From contig NZ_JAAGWK010000012.1 of the NCBI RefSeq assembly GCF_010685995.1, positions 62,001 through 126,000 on the forward strand: 64,000 bases of DNA, read 5' to 3'. Origin of the DNA: Goekera deserti (GTDB taxonomy: Bacteria; Actinomycetota; Actinomycetes; Mycobacteriales; Geodermatophilaceae). The notes beneath the pieces are model-generated. The model did not search any database. It saw only the letters and a program-made list of their open reading frames with translations, and was not told the DNA's origin. The stretch's first letter is position 1. Each line of letters starts with the position of its first letter. Below, piece by piece: positions 46,264-54,288 of the stretch. The position numbers and the translations under genes are program-made.

Positions 46264-47370
46264 ATGGACCTGCCCGTACAGCTGCCGGTGAAGCCCATGC
46301 TGGCCAAGGCCGCCACCACGTTCCCCACCGCGGCGGACCTGTGGTTCGAGCCGAAGTGGGACGGTTTCCGCTGCATCGTCTTCCGCGACGGCGACGAGGT
46401 CGAGCTGGGCAGCCGCAACGAGCGTCCGCTGACCCGCTACTTCCCCGAGGTCGTCGAGGCGGTGAAGGCGCAACTGCCGCAGCGGTGCGTCGTCGACGGC
46501 GAGATCGTGGTGCCGCAGGGCGACCGACTGCACTTCGAGTCGCTGCTGCAGCGCATCCACCCGGCGGTCTCCCGGGTCACGAAGCTGGCGCAGGAGACCC
46601 CCGCGTCGTTCGTCGCCTTCGACCTGCTGGCCCTGGGCGACGAGTCGCTGATGGAGCAGCCGTTCTCGGTGCGCCAGGCCCGGCTGCGCGAGGCGCTGGC
46701 CGGGGTGCAGGCACCCGTGCACACCACCGCCATCACCCGCGACGTCGCGCTGGCCCGCCGCTGGTTCGCCGAGTTCGAGGGCGCCGGGCTGGACGGCGTC
46801 GTCGCCAAGCCCGGTGGCCTGCCCTACGCCCCCGACCAGCGGCTGATGACGAAGGTCAAGCACGTGCGCACCGCCGACTGCGTGGTGGCCGGGTTCCGCT
46901 GGCACAAGACGACGACGCCGGAGCAGCCGCTGGTCGGCTCGCTGCTGCTGGGCCTCCACGACGCCGAGGGCGGCCTGCAGCACATCGGCGTCGCCGCGTC
47001 TTTCACCGTCACGCGGCGGGCCGAGCTGGTCGAGGAGCTGGCGCCGTACCTGGCCGACGCGCTGTCCGGGCACCCGTGGCAGGACTGGGCCAACGCCCAG
47101 GTGCTCACCGAGGGCGAGCAGCGGATGCCCGGCGCCACCAGCCGCTGGAACGCCGGCAAGGACCTGTCCTGGGTGCCGCTGCGCCCGGAGCTGGTGGTCG
47201 AGGTGAAGTACGACCAGCTGGAGGGCACCCGGCTGCGGCACACCGGGCACTTCCTGCGCTGGCGGCACGACCGGGACGCCCGCTCGTGCACCTACGAGCA
47301 GCTGGAGGTGCCGGTGCGCTACGACCTGGCCGAGGTGCTCGGGGGCCGCGTGCGGCCCACCGAGGGCTGA
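46264..47370 (+). CDS. ligC: ATP-dependent DNA ligase (LigC type)
   Basis: 368 aa. The adenylated lysine is K31 in EPKWDGFR, followed by motif III FVAFDLLAL, motif IV GLDGVVAK and motif V MTKVKHVRTADCVV; a C-terminal OB-fold domain has VVEVKYDQLEG. Size and lack of a polymerase domain match mycobacterial LigC, a ligase of accessory strand-break or excision repair. It is on the same strand as a stand-alone LigD-type polymerase gene, with one unrelated gene between. Confidence 0.93.
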   Translation: MDLPVQLPVKPMLAKAATTFPTAADLWFEPKWDGFRCIVFRDGDEVELGSRNERPLTRYFPEVVEAVKAQLPQRCVVDGEIVVPQGDRLHFESLLQRIHPAVSRVTKLAQETPASFVAFDLLALGDESLMEQPFSVRQARLREALAGVQAPVHTTAITRDVALARRWFAEFEGAGLDGVVAKPGGLPYAPDQRLMTKVKHVRTADCVVAGFRWHKTTTPEQPLVGSLLLGLHDAEGGLQHIGVAASFTVTRRAELVEELAPYLADALSGHPWQDWANAQVLTEGEQRMPGATSRWNAGKDLSWVPLRPELVVEVKYDQLEGTRLRHTGHFLRWRHDRDARSCTYEQLEVPVRYDLAEVLGGRVRPTEG

Positions 47371-47413
47371 CCGGGACGAGCAGCCGACCGCCGCGCCTCC
47401 TACGCTCCTGATC

Positions 47414-48970
47414 ATGTCCGTCCCGAAACGCCTGGCCGCCCTCGCCACCGGGCTGCTGCTCGGCCTCACCGGCTGCACGTCCTTCAGCGAGACCGACGGC
47501 GCCGCCGCGCCGGCCGCGGCGAGCGCGACCCCGACGCCCGAGCAGGTCGACGCGATCGCCTGGACCGACTGCGACTCCGAGATCCAGCAGCTGATCGCCG
47601 GGCAGCCGGGGGCCGAGCGGGACCTGTCCTTCGAGTGCGGCCGCACCGACGTGCCGGTCACCTACGACGACCCCGACGGCCCGACCCTGCAGCTGTTCAT
47701 GATCCGGGTGGTCATGGCCGGGCAGACCGACCGCGAGGGGTCGCTGCTGGTCAACCCCGGCGGCCCGGGCGGCTCCGGGGTCGACGCCGTCGTCGGCCTG
47801 GCGCTGACCCTGCCGGTGGAGGTGCTGCAGCGCTTCGACCTGGTCGGCTTCGACCCCCGCGGGGTGGGCCTGTCCTCCCCCGTCGAGTGCGTCGACGCCG
47901 AGCTCAAGGACCGGTCCGCGGCGTCCGAGCCGCAGCCGACCACCCCCGAGCAGCTGGACGACGCGTTCGCGCTGACCCGCGAGGTGGCGGACGCCTGCGC
48001 CGACGAGTACGGCGAGGGCCTCGGCGCCTTCAGCACGGTGGCCACCGCCCGGGACATGGACCGGCTGCGCCAGGCGCTGGGCGACGAGCAGCTCAGCTAC
48101 CTCGGCTACTCCTACGGCACCACGCTGGGCTCCACCTACGCCGAGCTGTTCCCGGAGAACGTGCGCGCCCTGGTGCTGGACGGCGCCGTCGACCCGGACG
48201 CCACCGAGCAGGAGTCCGCCGAAGGCCAGGCCCGGGCCTTCGAGGCCGCCTTCGACGCGTTCGCGGCCAACTGCACCGGCCTGCTCGCCGGCTGCCCGAT
48301 CGGCGCCGACCCCCGCGGCTTCGTGACCTCGCTGCTGGCCCAGGCCCGCACCGCCCCGATCCCCAGCTCGGAGGCCGGGGAGACCCGCCAGGCCACGGCC
48401 GGGCACGTGTTCACCGCGGTGCTCGCGGCCCTGTACGACACGTCGTCCTGGCCGCAGCTGGCGCAGGCCCTGGCCAGTGCCCAGGCCGGTGACTCGGCCG
48501 GGGTGTTCACCCTGGCCGACTCCTACAACGGGCGCTTCCCCGACGGCACGTACTCCAACATCACCGACGCGAACCTGGCGATCAACTGCGCCGACACCGA
48601 CGAGGAGTACACCGAGGCCCAGGTGCGGGCGCTGGTCGCCGACTGGAGCGTCCGGTACCCGCTCTTCGGCGCGGGCTCCGCCAGCTCGCTCTACACCTGC
48701 TCGGTCTGGGACGCGCCGCGCACACCGCTGCCGGAGCGGGACGCCCAGGGCAGCGCACCGATCGTCGTCGTCGGCACCGAGGGCGACCCGGCGACGCCGT
48801 ACCCCGGCGCGGTGGACATGGCCGAGGACCTCGACGCGGGCGTGCTGCTCACCTGGCAGGGCAACGGGCACACCGCCTACCCCAAGACGCCGTGCGTGAC
48901 GGCGGCCGTCGACGCCTACCTGACCGACCTGACCGTGCCCGCCGACGGGCTCGTCTGCCCGGCCGCCTGA
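47414..48970 (+). CDS. Secreted lipoprotein alpha/beta-hydrolase (tripeptidyl aminopeptidase-like)
   Basis: 518 aa. A lipoprotein signal (LLLGLTGC, Cys21) anchors it outside the membrane. The core has LLVNPGGPGGSGVD (oxyanion), DLVGFDPRGVGLSSP, nucleophile in YLGYSYGTTLGS, acid in EGDPATP and histidine in GNGHTAYP, with a TAP-like C-terminal domain; cysteine pairs are frequent. This is the SlpD/TAP family of Streptomyces and mycobacteria, cutting peptides or small esters. It sits between two DNA-repair genes, with which it has no obvious link. Confidence 0.9.
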   Translation: MSVPKRLAALATGLLLGLTGCTSFSETDGAAAPAAASATPTPEQVDAIAWTDCDSEIQQLIAGQPGAERDLSFECGRTDVPVTYDDPDGPTLQLFMIRVVMAGQTDREGSLLVNPGGPGGSGVDAVVGLALTLPVEVLQRFDLVGFDPRGVGLSSPVECVDAELKDRSAASEPQPTTPEQLDDAFALTREVADACADEYGEGLGAFSTVATARDMDRLRQALGDEQLSYLGYSYGTTLGSTYAELFPENVRALVLDGAVDPDATEQESAEGQARAFEAAFDAFAANCTGLLAGCPIGADPRGFVTSLLAQARTAPIPSSEAGETRQATAGHVFTAVLAALYDTSSWPQLAQALASAQAGDSAGVFTLADSYNGRFPDGTYSNITDANLAINCADTDEEYTEAQVRALVADWSVRYPLFGAGSASSLYTCSVWDAPRTPLPERDAQGSAPIVVVGTEGDPATPYPGAVDMAEDLDAGVLLTWQGNGHTAYPKTPCVTAAVDAYLTDLTVPADGLVCPAA

Positions 48971-49006
48971 GCCCGGCACCACCGCACCGCCCGGGGAGGA
49001 CCGGCC

Positions 49007-50074
49007 ATGGCCAGCAGCAAGGACGCCGTCGTGCTGACCGTCGACGGTCACGAGGTGCGGGTGTCCAGCCCGGAGAAGCCCTACTTCGCCGAGCTCGGCC
49101 TGCGCAAGATCGACGTGGTGGAGTACTTCATCGCGGTCGGCCCGGGCGTGCTGGCCGCGCTGCGGCACCGGCCGACCACGCTGGAGCGCTGGCCGGGCGG
49201 GGTGTTCGAGGGCGCGAAGCTGTCCACCCGGACGGACACCAGCGGCGACGCGTTCTACCAGAAGCGGGTGCCCAAGAACGCCCCCGAGTGGGTGCCCACC
49301 GCGCGGATCACCTTCCCCAGCGGGCGCACCGCCGACGAGATCGCCCCGGACTCGGTCGCGGTGGTGGCCTGGGCGGCGAACCTGGGCACGCTGACCTTCC
49401 ACCCCTGGCCGGTGAGCACGACCGACGTCGAGCAACCCGACCAGATCCGGATCGACCTGGACCCGCAGCCCGGCACCGACTTCTCCGACGCCGTGCGGGT
49501 CGCCCCGCACGTGCGCGAGCTGCTGCACGAGCACGGCATGCAGGGCTGGCCCAAGACCTCCGGTGGGCGCGGCCTGCACGTCTACGTGCCGATCCAGCCG
49601 CGCTGGCCGTTCGCCGACGTGCGCCGCGCCGTGATCGCGTTCGGCCGGGAGCTGGAACGCCGGCTGCCCGACCGGGTCACGATGAGCTGGTGGAAGGAGG
49701 AGCGCGGCGAGAGGATCTTCATCGACTACAACCAGATGGCCCGGGACCGCACGATCGCCAGCGCCTACTCGATCCGGCCCCAGCCGCACGCCCCGGTGTC
49801 CGCCCCGCTGGACTGGGACGAGCTGCCCGACGTGTCCCCCTTCGACTTCACGGTGCGCACCATGCCCGACCGCTTCCGCGCCCTCGGCGACCGGCACGCG
49901 GGCCTGGCCGACCACGCCCACGGCATCGAGAGCCTGCTGGAGCTGGCCGAGCGCCAGGAGCGCGACCTGGGTCTGGGTGAGCTGCCCTACCCGCCGGACT
50001 ACCCCAAGATGCCGGGCGAGCCGATGCGGGTGCAGCCCAGCCGCGCCCGGCGTCCAGCCGGCGAGATCACCTGA
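49007..50074 (+). CDS. LigD-type polymerase/primase domain protein
   Basis: 355-aa stand-alone archaeo-eukaryotic primase (PolDom), which adds ribo- or deoxynucleotides during end joining and gap repair. Metal aspartates D150 and D152 (IRIDLDP), H191 in SGGRGLHVYVP and D240 in RIFIDYNQ form the active site; TTLERWPGGVFEGAKL is a family motif. Related to mycobacterial PolD1/PrimPol-C. No nuclease or ligase domain is fused; LigC lies 1.6 kb upstream. No Ku gene is in this window. Confidence 0.92.
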   Translation: MASSKDAVVLTVDGHEVRVSSPEKPYFAELGLRKIDVVEYFIAVGPGVLAALRHRPTTLERWPGGVFEGAKLSTRTDTSGDAFYQKRVPKNAPEWVPTARITFPSGRTADEIAPDSVAVVAWAANLGTLTFHPWPVSTTDVEQPDQIRIDLDPQPGTDFSDAVRVAPHVRELLHEHGMQGWPKTSGGRGLHVYVPIQPRWPFADVRRAVIAFGRELERRLPDRVTMSWWKEERGERIFIDYNQMARDRTIASAYSIRPQPHAPVSAPLDWDELPDVSPFDFTVRTMPDRFRALGDRHAGLADHAHGIESLLELAERQERDLGLGELPYPPDYPKMPGEPMRVQPSRARRPAGEIT

Positions 50075-50084
50075 CCGACGGGGG

Positions 50085-50114
50085 ACCACGACGCCGAGCA
50101 GCTGCAGTCGTGGT
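50085..50114 (+). terminator. Possible hairpin terminator after the polymerase gene
   Basis: ACCACGAC (50085-50092) pairs with GTCGTGGT (50107-50114), and the loop itself contains GCAGCTGC. It starts 10 bases after the stop codon. Confidence 0.45.
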
Positions 50115-50190
50115 GGGCGGGGAGCCCGGCGCAGCCGACTCCGGCCGCGCCGGGCACCACTGGACCACTCAGTGAGCGCGGTGCAGCGCC

Positions 50191-50336
50191 TCAGCCGCCG
50201 GCGACGGTGAAGAGCTGCTCCATCCCGGTGATCTCCGCGCGCTGGCTGTCCACGATGTCCCGGGCCATCGCGACCGCGTCGGGGTCCTCCCCGTCGTCGA
50301 TCTCGGTGACGATCTCCCCCGACAGCGACCTGGCTC
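50191..50336 (-). pseudogene. C-terminal remnant of a DUF305-family protein
   Basis: On the minus strand, frame ending at the TGA at 50191-50193, about 45 residues read IVTEIDDGEDPDAVAMARDI followed by VDSQRAEITGMEQLF. This is the end of the DUF305 (ferritin-like, often copper-associated, secreted) domain, whose members finish with DPEV..LA..I...Q..EI..M. The rest of the gene, including its signal peptide and His-rich half, is missing: sequence upstream in frame is unrelated and runs into the oxidoreductase 3' end. It is too short and startless to be expressed. Confidence 0.65.
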
Positions 50337-50349
50337 GACGGCCTGCAGG

Positions 50350-51303
50350 TCAGTGCGCGGCGATGCGCACGGCGATCTTCCCGGTGGACCCGCCGCCCAG
50401 CGCCGCGAAGGCATCGGTCAGCTGCTCCAGCGGGAAGCTCCGGGTGACCGGCGCGCGCAGCCGCCCGGCCGCCGCCAGGTCGGCGATCGCCTGCAGGGCG
50501 GCCTGGTCGGCGTGCCCGAACACGTTGCCCGCCACCATCCCCGGCAGGGCGTCGGGCTCGGCGGCGAAGGTGGTGGAGGCGACCCGCCCGCCGGTGGCGA
50601 GCACCTGCCGGGCCAGCGCGGTCAGCTCGGCCGGCGCCTGCGGCACCAGGTGCACGATCGCCGCGATCCCCTCGGGGTGCCGGTCCCGCACGCTCTCGCC
50701 GAGGTCGGCCGAGGAGCCGTCGAGCACGTCCTCGGCGCCCAGGCTGCGCAGCAGCTCGGCACCCGGCTCCGAGCGGGCGGTGGCCATCACCCGCGCGCCC
50801 CGCGCGAGCAGCACCTGGACGGCGTAGCTGCCCACCCCGCCGCTGGCCCCGTGCACCAGCACCACGTCACCGGTGCTCGCGGCGACGGCCTCGACGCACT
50901 GCCACGCGGTCTGGGCGGCGTGCCCGAGGGCGCCGGCCGACTCGTCGTCCACGGCGTCGGGCGTGCGGACCACGGAGCTGCGGGGTGCCGCCGCCAGCTC
51001 GGCGAACGAGCCGCGGGCACCGGCCACCATGGAGTGCACGGTGCCGAACACGCGGTCCCCGGCGGCGAGGTCGGACACCCCGGCGCCGACGCGCTCGACG
51101 GTGCCGGCGAGGTCGGTGCCGAGCACGACCGGGTACTCGTAGGTCATGTAGGCGGCGGCCTCGCCGGAGGCGATGTGCAGGTCGCGGGGGTTGACCGAGG
51201 ACGCCGTCACCCGGATCAGCACGTCGTCGTCGCCGACGGCGGGCACCGGGACGTCGGCGAGCTCGGGGTCGGTGCCGGACTCGCGGAGCAGCTGGGCGCG
51301 CAC
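50350..51303 (-). CDS. Zinc-independent quinone oxidoreductase-type MDR protein
   Basis: 317-aa medium-chain dehydrogenase/reductase of the NADPH:quinone reductase group. Motifs: TASSVNPRDLHIASG, YPVVLGTDLAGTVERVGAGV, the Rossmann motif VLVHGASGGVGSYAVQVLLARGARV, and the C-terminal GGSTGKIAVRI. The structural-zinc cysteines of alcohol dehydrogenases are absent. GTG at 51303. It is the only intact gene between the remnants at 50.2 kb and 51.4-51.9 kb. Confidence 0.9.
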   Translation of the reverse strand: MRAQLLRESGTDPELADVPVPAVGDDDVLIRVTASSVNPRDLHIASGEAAAYMTYEYPVVLGTDLAGTVERVGAGVSDLAAGDRVFGTVHSMVAGARGSFAELAAAPRSSVVRTPDAVDDESAGALGHAAQTAWQCVEAVAASTGDVVLVHGASGGVGSYAVQVLLARGARVMATARSEPGAELLRSLGAEDVLDGSSADLGESVRDRHPEGIAAIVHLVPQAPAELTALARQVLATGGRVASTTFAAEPDALPGMVAGNVFGHADQAALQAIADLAAAGRLRAPVTRSFPLEQLTDAFAALGGGSTGKIAVRIAAH

Positions 51304-51358
51304 GGGTGAGCTCCTCGCTGTGGACCGGACGGGCCGGCCGGATGGGGATGCGGACGGG

Positions 51359-51604
51359 TCAGAGGGAGGGGACGCGCTCGGCGTGGTGGCAGGCCGAGCT
51401 GCTGTCGCCGATCAGCCGCAGCGGCGGCCGCTGGGCGCTGCAGACGTCGGTGGCCAGCGGGCAGCGGGGCACGAACGGGCACCCGGTCGCCGAGGGCCGG
51501 GCCGCGCCGGCGGTGCCGAACCCGGCGGCCTCGCGGGCCGCCCGGCGAGCGGCCTGCTGGGCCGGCCGGGGCACCGGGGCGGCCGCGGTCAGCGCGACGG
51601 TGTA
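51359..51604 (-). pseudogene. C-terminal remnant of an oligopeptide ABC transporter ATPase
   Basis: From 51604 down to the stop at 51359 the frame reads YTVALTAAAPVPRP, then GCPFVPRCPLATDVCS, then SSACHHAERVP. This is the Oligopeptide_HPY tail that follows the ATPase core in OppD/DppD/OppF proteins (HPYTxxLxxAxP, RCPxAxxxC, CHxAE). The whole nucleotide-binding domain is missing; homology stops at 51604, three bases from where a second truncated gene begins on the other strand. Confidence 0.75.
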
Positions 51605-51606
51605 CG

Positions 51607-51882
51607 CCGCACCTCGTGCTCGACCAGGTGCGCGGGGAGCTCTACTGCAGCTACGCCGACGAAGACTTCACCGCGCCACCGGCGATGGTCGCCCGGTGGG
51701 AGCAGCTCCTCGCCGACGCCCCGGTGCGCTACCAGCGCGTGGCCCACCCGGGCGTGCAGCACGGGTACACGATGCCGACGCGGGACGTGCACGACCCGGT
51801 CGCCGCCGAGCGCGACTGGGAGCTGGTCGTCGCGATGCTGCGCCGTCAGCTGCCGGTCGACGGCGTGCGGCGCGACGGCTGA
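51607..51882 (+). pseudogene. C-terminal remnant of a dienelactone hydrolase-family gene
   Basis: From 51607 the frame reads PHLVLDQVRGELYCSYADED, then later HPGVQHGYTMPTRDVHDPVAAERDWE. This is the final third of a dienelactone hydrolase (acid residue in ADED, histidine in QHGYTMP). The N-terminal part with the nucleophile is absent. An in-frame GTG at 51616 might allow an 88-aa product, but it would lack the active-site cysteine or serine. Its broken 5' end abuts the broken 5' end of the ABC ATPase remnant. Confidence 0.72.
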
Positions 51883-51894
51883 CCCTGCGGGTGC

Positions 51895-52878
51895 TCAGCC
51901 CGCGGGGTCGTCCGCGGTGGCCAGGCGGGCGGCGCGGACGAGCGCGCCGCGCAGCCACCGGTGGCCGGGGTCGTCGGTCATCGTCTGGTGCCAGCGCAGC
52001 GACAGGGTCATGACGACGTCGACCGGGCAGGCCACGATGCGCACCGGCACGACCGGGGCCAACCGGCGGGCCAGGCGCTCCTGCACGAAGGCGACCCGGT
52101 TGCTGCCGGCCACCAGGAACGGCACGGCCAGGAAGCTGTCGGTCAGCACGTCGACGTGCGGGTCGATGCCGAGGGCACCCAGCCGGCGCAGCGGCGGGAT
52201 CTCCGTGGTGCGCTCGTGCCGGCTCAGCTGGCTGACCCAGGGCAGTGCCGCGAGCTCGTCCAACGACAGCTCGTCCCCGACGCTGGTGTTGTTGGTGGAC
52301 ACGATGCACACCCAGCGGTCCGCCAGCAGCGGCTGGCCCGGATGGCCCTGGACGAGCTCGTGCGGCAGCACCGCGCCGTCGGTCTGGCGCAGCAGCGCGT
52401 CGACGTCCAGCTGGGCCATCGCGGTCAGCTGCTGCACGTCCAGGCTCGCCCCCGGGGCCTCGTCGGCCAGGATCCGGCTCAGCTGCTCGGCCAGCACGGT
52501 CACCAGGTAGTCGGAGATCGCGAGGGTGAAGCGGCGCGACGTGGTGGCCGGCTCGAAGTCGTCACCGAACAGCCGGTCCAGGGCATCGGTGGCCACCTCC
52601 AGCCGGGACTGGAGACTGGCCGCCAGCGGGGTGAGCTGGTAGTCGCGCCCGACCCGCACGAGCAGCTCGTCGCCGAAACGCCGCCGCAGCTGTGCCAGGA
52701 CGGCGCTGGTGGCGGGCTGGCTGAGCCCGACCGACTCGCCGGCCCGGGTGACGCTGCGCTCGACCAGCAGGGCGCGGAGCACCGGCAGGGTCATCAGGTC
52801 CTGGCTGCGCAACGCCCGCCGGGACGGCTCGGGCACGGGGCCGCCCGCAGCGGGGCCGGTGGACGCGCGGTCGGGCAC
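51895..52878 (-). CDS. LysR-family transcriptional regulator
   Basis: 327 aa from GTG 52878, chosen because AGGAGG lies four bases upstream. The winged helix-turn-helix (about 30-87) reads LPVLRALLVERSVTRAGESVGLSQPATSAVLAQLRRRFGDELLVRVG, as in NodD/NahR-type aromatic-responsive regulators; the effector domain follows. It is divergent from a putative ring-cleavage operon, with a dyad in the space between, and probably controls it. Confidence 0.93.
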   Translation of the reverse strand: MPDRASTGPAAGGPVPEPSRRALRSQDLMTLPVLRALLVERSVTRAGESVGLSQPATSAVLAQLRRRFGDELLVRVGRDYQLTPLAASLQSRLEVATDALDRLFGDDFEPATTSRRFTLAISDYLVTVLAEQLSRILADEAPGASLDVQQLTAMAQLDVDALLRQTDGAVLPHELVQGHPGQPLLADRWVCIVSTNNTSVGDELSLDELAALPWVSQLSRHERTTEIPPLRRLGALGIDPHVDVLTDSFLAVPFLVAGSNRVAFVQERLARRLAPVVPVRIVACPVDVVMTLSLRWHQTMTDDPGHRWLRGALVRAARLATADDPAG

Positions 52879-52996
52879 GGGTCCTCCTCGTCGAGCGGTC
52901 GCCGCGCTCTGCGGGCCACCCCCCATCATGCGCCCCCGCCGGGCCCCGTCATCGGCTGCCGGCACCGGTCGCGGCGCGCGAGCATCCACCCGCCCG

Positions 52997-53021
52997 ATGG
53001 TCCGCATACCGACAAGACCAT
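52997..53021. promoter_or_regulatory. Candidate LysR operator
   Basis: ATGGTC and GACCAT form a perfect six-base dyad separated by 13 bases, near the middle of the 240-base gap between the divergent LysR gene and the dioxygenase operon. Position and symmetry fit an activator-type LysR site, though spacing is longer than the simple T-N11-A rule. Confidence 0.55.
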
Positions 53022-53118
53022 TCCGCACCGGTACGGCCGGGGTCACGATGGCCGCGACCTCCTGAGGACGCCCGGTCGGCCGACCGGGACCCGGCAGGTG
53101 CGTGCTGAGAGGAAACCC

Positions 53119-54000
53119 ATGGCCTCCGTGGTGCAGGTGCTGTGCACCCCACACGACCCGACGCTGCCCGGCATCGCCGCCCGCGGTGCTGCCTCGCCCG
53201 AGCCGCTGCAGCGCACGATCGCCCAGTTCGCCGTGCTCCGGGAGCGACTGGCCGCCGCGCAGCCCGACCTGCTCGTGGTCGTCTCCGGGGACCACTTCAA
53301 CCAGTGGTTCTTCGACAACATGCCGACCTTTCTGATCGGCAAGGCCGCCCGGGCCCGCGGCCCGTTCCCGCACGAGCAGGAGCTGTTCGGCATCGCGCCC
53401 TACGACACGGCGCTGGAGGGCGACGTGGCCCGGCACCTGCTCAGGCAGGGGCTCGCCCGCGGCATCGACTTCTCCTACAGCGACGACTTCCTGCTCGACC
53501 ACGGGTTCACCGTGCCGCTGAACTTCCTGCGGCCCGAGCAGGACATGCCCGTCGTCCCGATCTTCACCAACGTGATGGCGCCGCCGGTGGCGACCGGGCG
53601 TCGCTTCTACGACCTGGGCTCGGCCGTGCGCGAGATGATCGAGGCGCACCCGGCGGACCTGCGGGTGGCGGTGATCGCCAGCGGGCACCTGTCCAACGCG
53701 ATCGGCGGGCCCGCCATGGGCCGGTTCCTCACCCAGCCGGAGACACCGTGGGACACCCGCGTCTGGGAACAGATCACCTCCGGTGACACCGGGACGCTGA
53801 TCGCGGAGAGCACCTACGAGACCCTGTCGGCGCTCGGCAGCGGGACACCCGGGTTCATGGACTACCTGTTCGCCCTCGGCGCGGTGGGCGGCGAGGCGCC
53901 CGTGTTCGCCGAGAAGATCTCCAGCACCTTCGGCCCGCCCACCGGCTTCCTGGCCTGGGGCGAGCAGGCGGCCCGCACCCCGGCCGGAGCGGCCCGATGA
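53119..54000 (+). CDS. LigB-type extradiol ring-cleavage dioxygenase (catalytic subunit)
   Basis: 293-aa class III extradiol dioxygenase like LigB/gallate dioxygenase beta. Candidate iron ligands and base are in CTPHDPTLPGI, VSGDHFNQWF, DDFLLDHGFTVPL and VIASGHLSNAIGG. ATG 53119 lies behind GAGAGGA. The stop overlaps the small LigA-like gene, as expected for an alpha-beta enzyme. Substrate is probably a catecholic acid such as gallate, protocatechuate or a methylated relative; this cannot be fixed from sequence. Confidence 0.87.
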   Translation: MASVVQVLCTPHDPTLPGIAARGAASPEPLQRTIAQFAVLRERLAAAQPDLLVVVSGDHFNQWFFDNMPTFLIGKAARARGPFPHEQELFGIAPYDTALEGDVARHLLRQGLARGIDFSYSDDFLLDHGFTVPLNFLRPEQDMPVVPIFTNVMAPPVATGRRFYDLGSAVREMIEAHPADLRVAVIASGHLSNAIGGPAMGRFLTQPETPWDTRVWEQITSGDTGTLIAESTYETLSALGSGTPGFMDYLFALGAVGGEAPVFAEKISSTFGPPTGFLAWGEQAARTPAGAAR

Positions 54001-54284
54001 GCCGGTACGCGACCCACCGGACGATGTGGGAGGTGGCCGCCGACGGCGAGCTGGCGCAGCAGCTCAAGGACGACCCGGCGCAGGCCCTGGCCGGCCGCGA
54101 CCTCACCGACCAGGAGAGCACCGCGCTGGCGAAGGGCGACGTGCGCGGGCTGTTCCAGCTCGGCGTGCACCCGTTCCTGCTCTACAACTTCGCACTGCGC
54201 CTCAACGGCGGCTTCACGATCCCCTTCTTCGAGGCCTACCTCGAGGCGCTGAGGGGCCTCGAACTCGGCGACCTGGAGACCTGA
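53997..54284 (+). CDS. LigA-type small subunit of extradiol dioxygenase
   Basis: 95 aa, all-helical LigA family. Typical sequence: DPAQALAGRDLTDQESTALAKGDVRGLFQLGVHPFLLYNF, then LNGG, the part that caps the active site of LigB. ATG overlaps the ligB-like stop by four bases (ATGA), supporting a two-subunit enzyme. Confidence 0.87.
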   Translation: MSRYATHRTMWEVAADGELAQQLKDDPAQALAGRDLTDQESTALAKGDVRGLFQLGVHPFLLYNFALRLNGGFTIPFFEAYLEALRGLELGDLET

Positions 54285-54288
54285 CCCG

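Noticed and set aside
47105-50089. 994-codon minus-strand open frame
   Set aside because: Antisense to the ligase end, TAP-like lipoprotein and LigD-type polymerase, all with catalytic motifs in the plus frame.
50075-51900. Insertion sequence as cause of the gene remnants
   Set aside because: No transposase fragment, terminal inverted repeats or target duplication could be seen.
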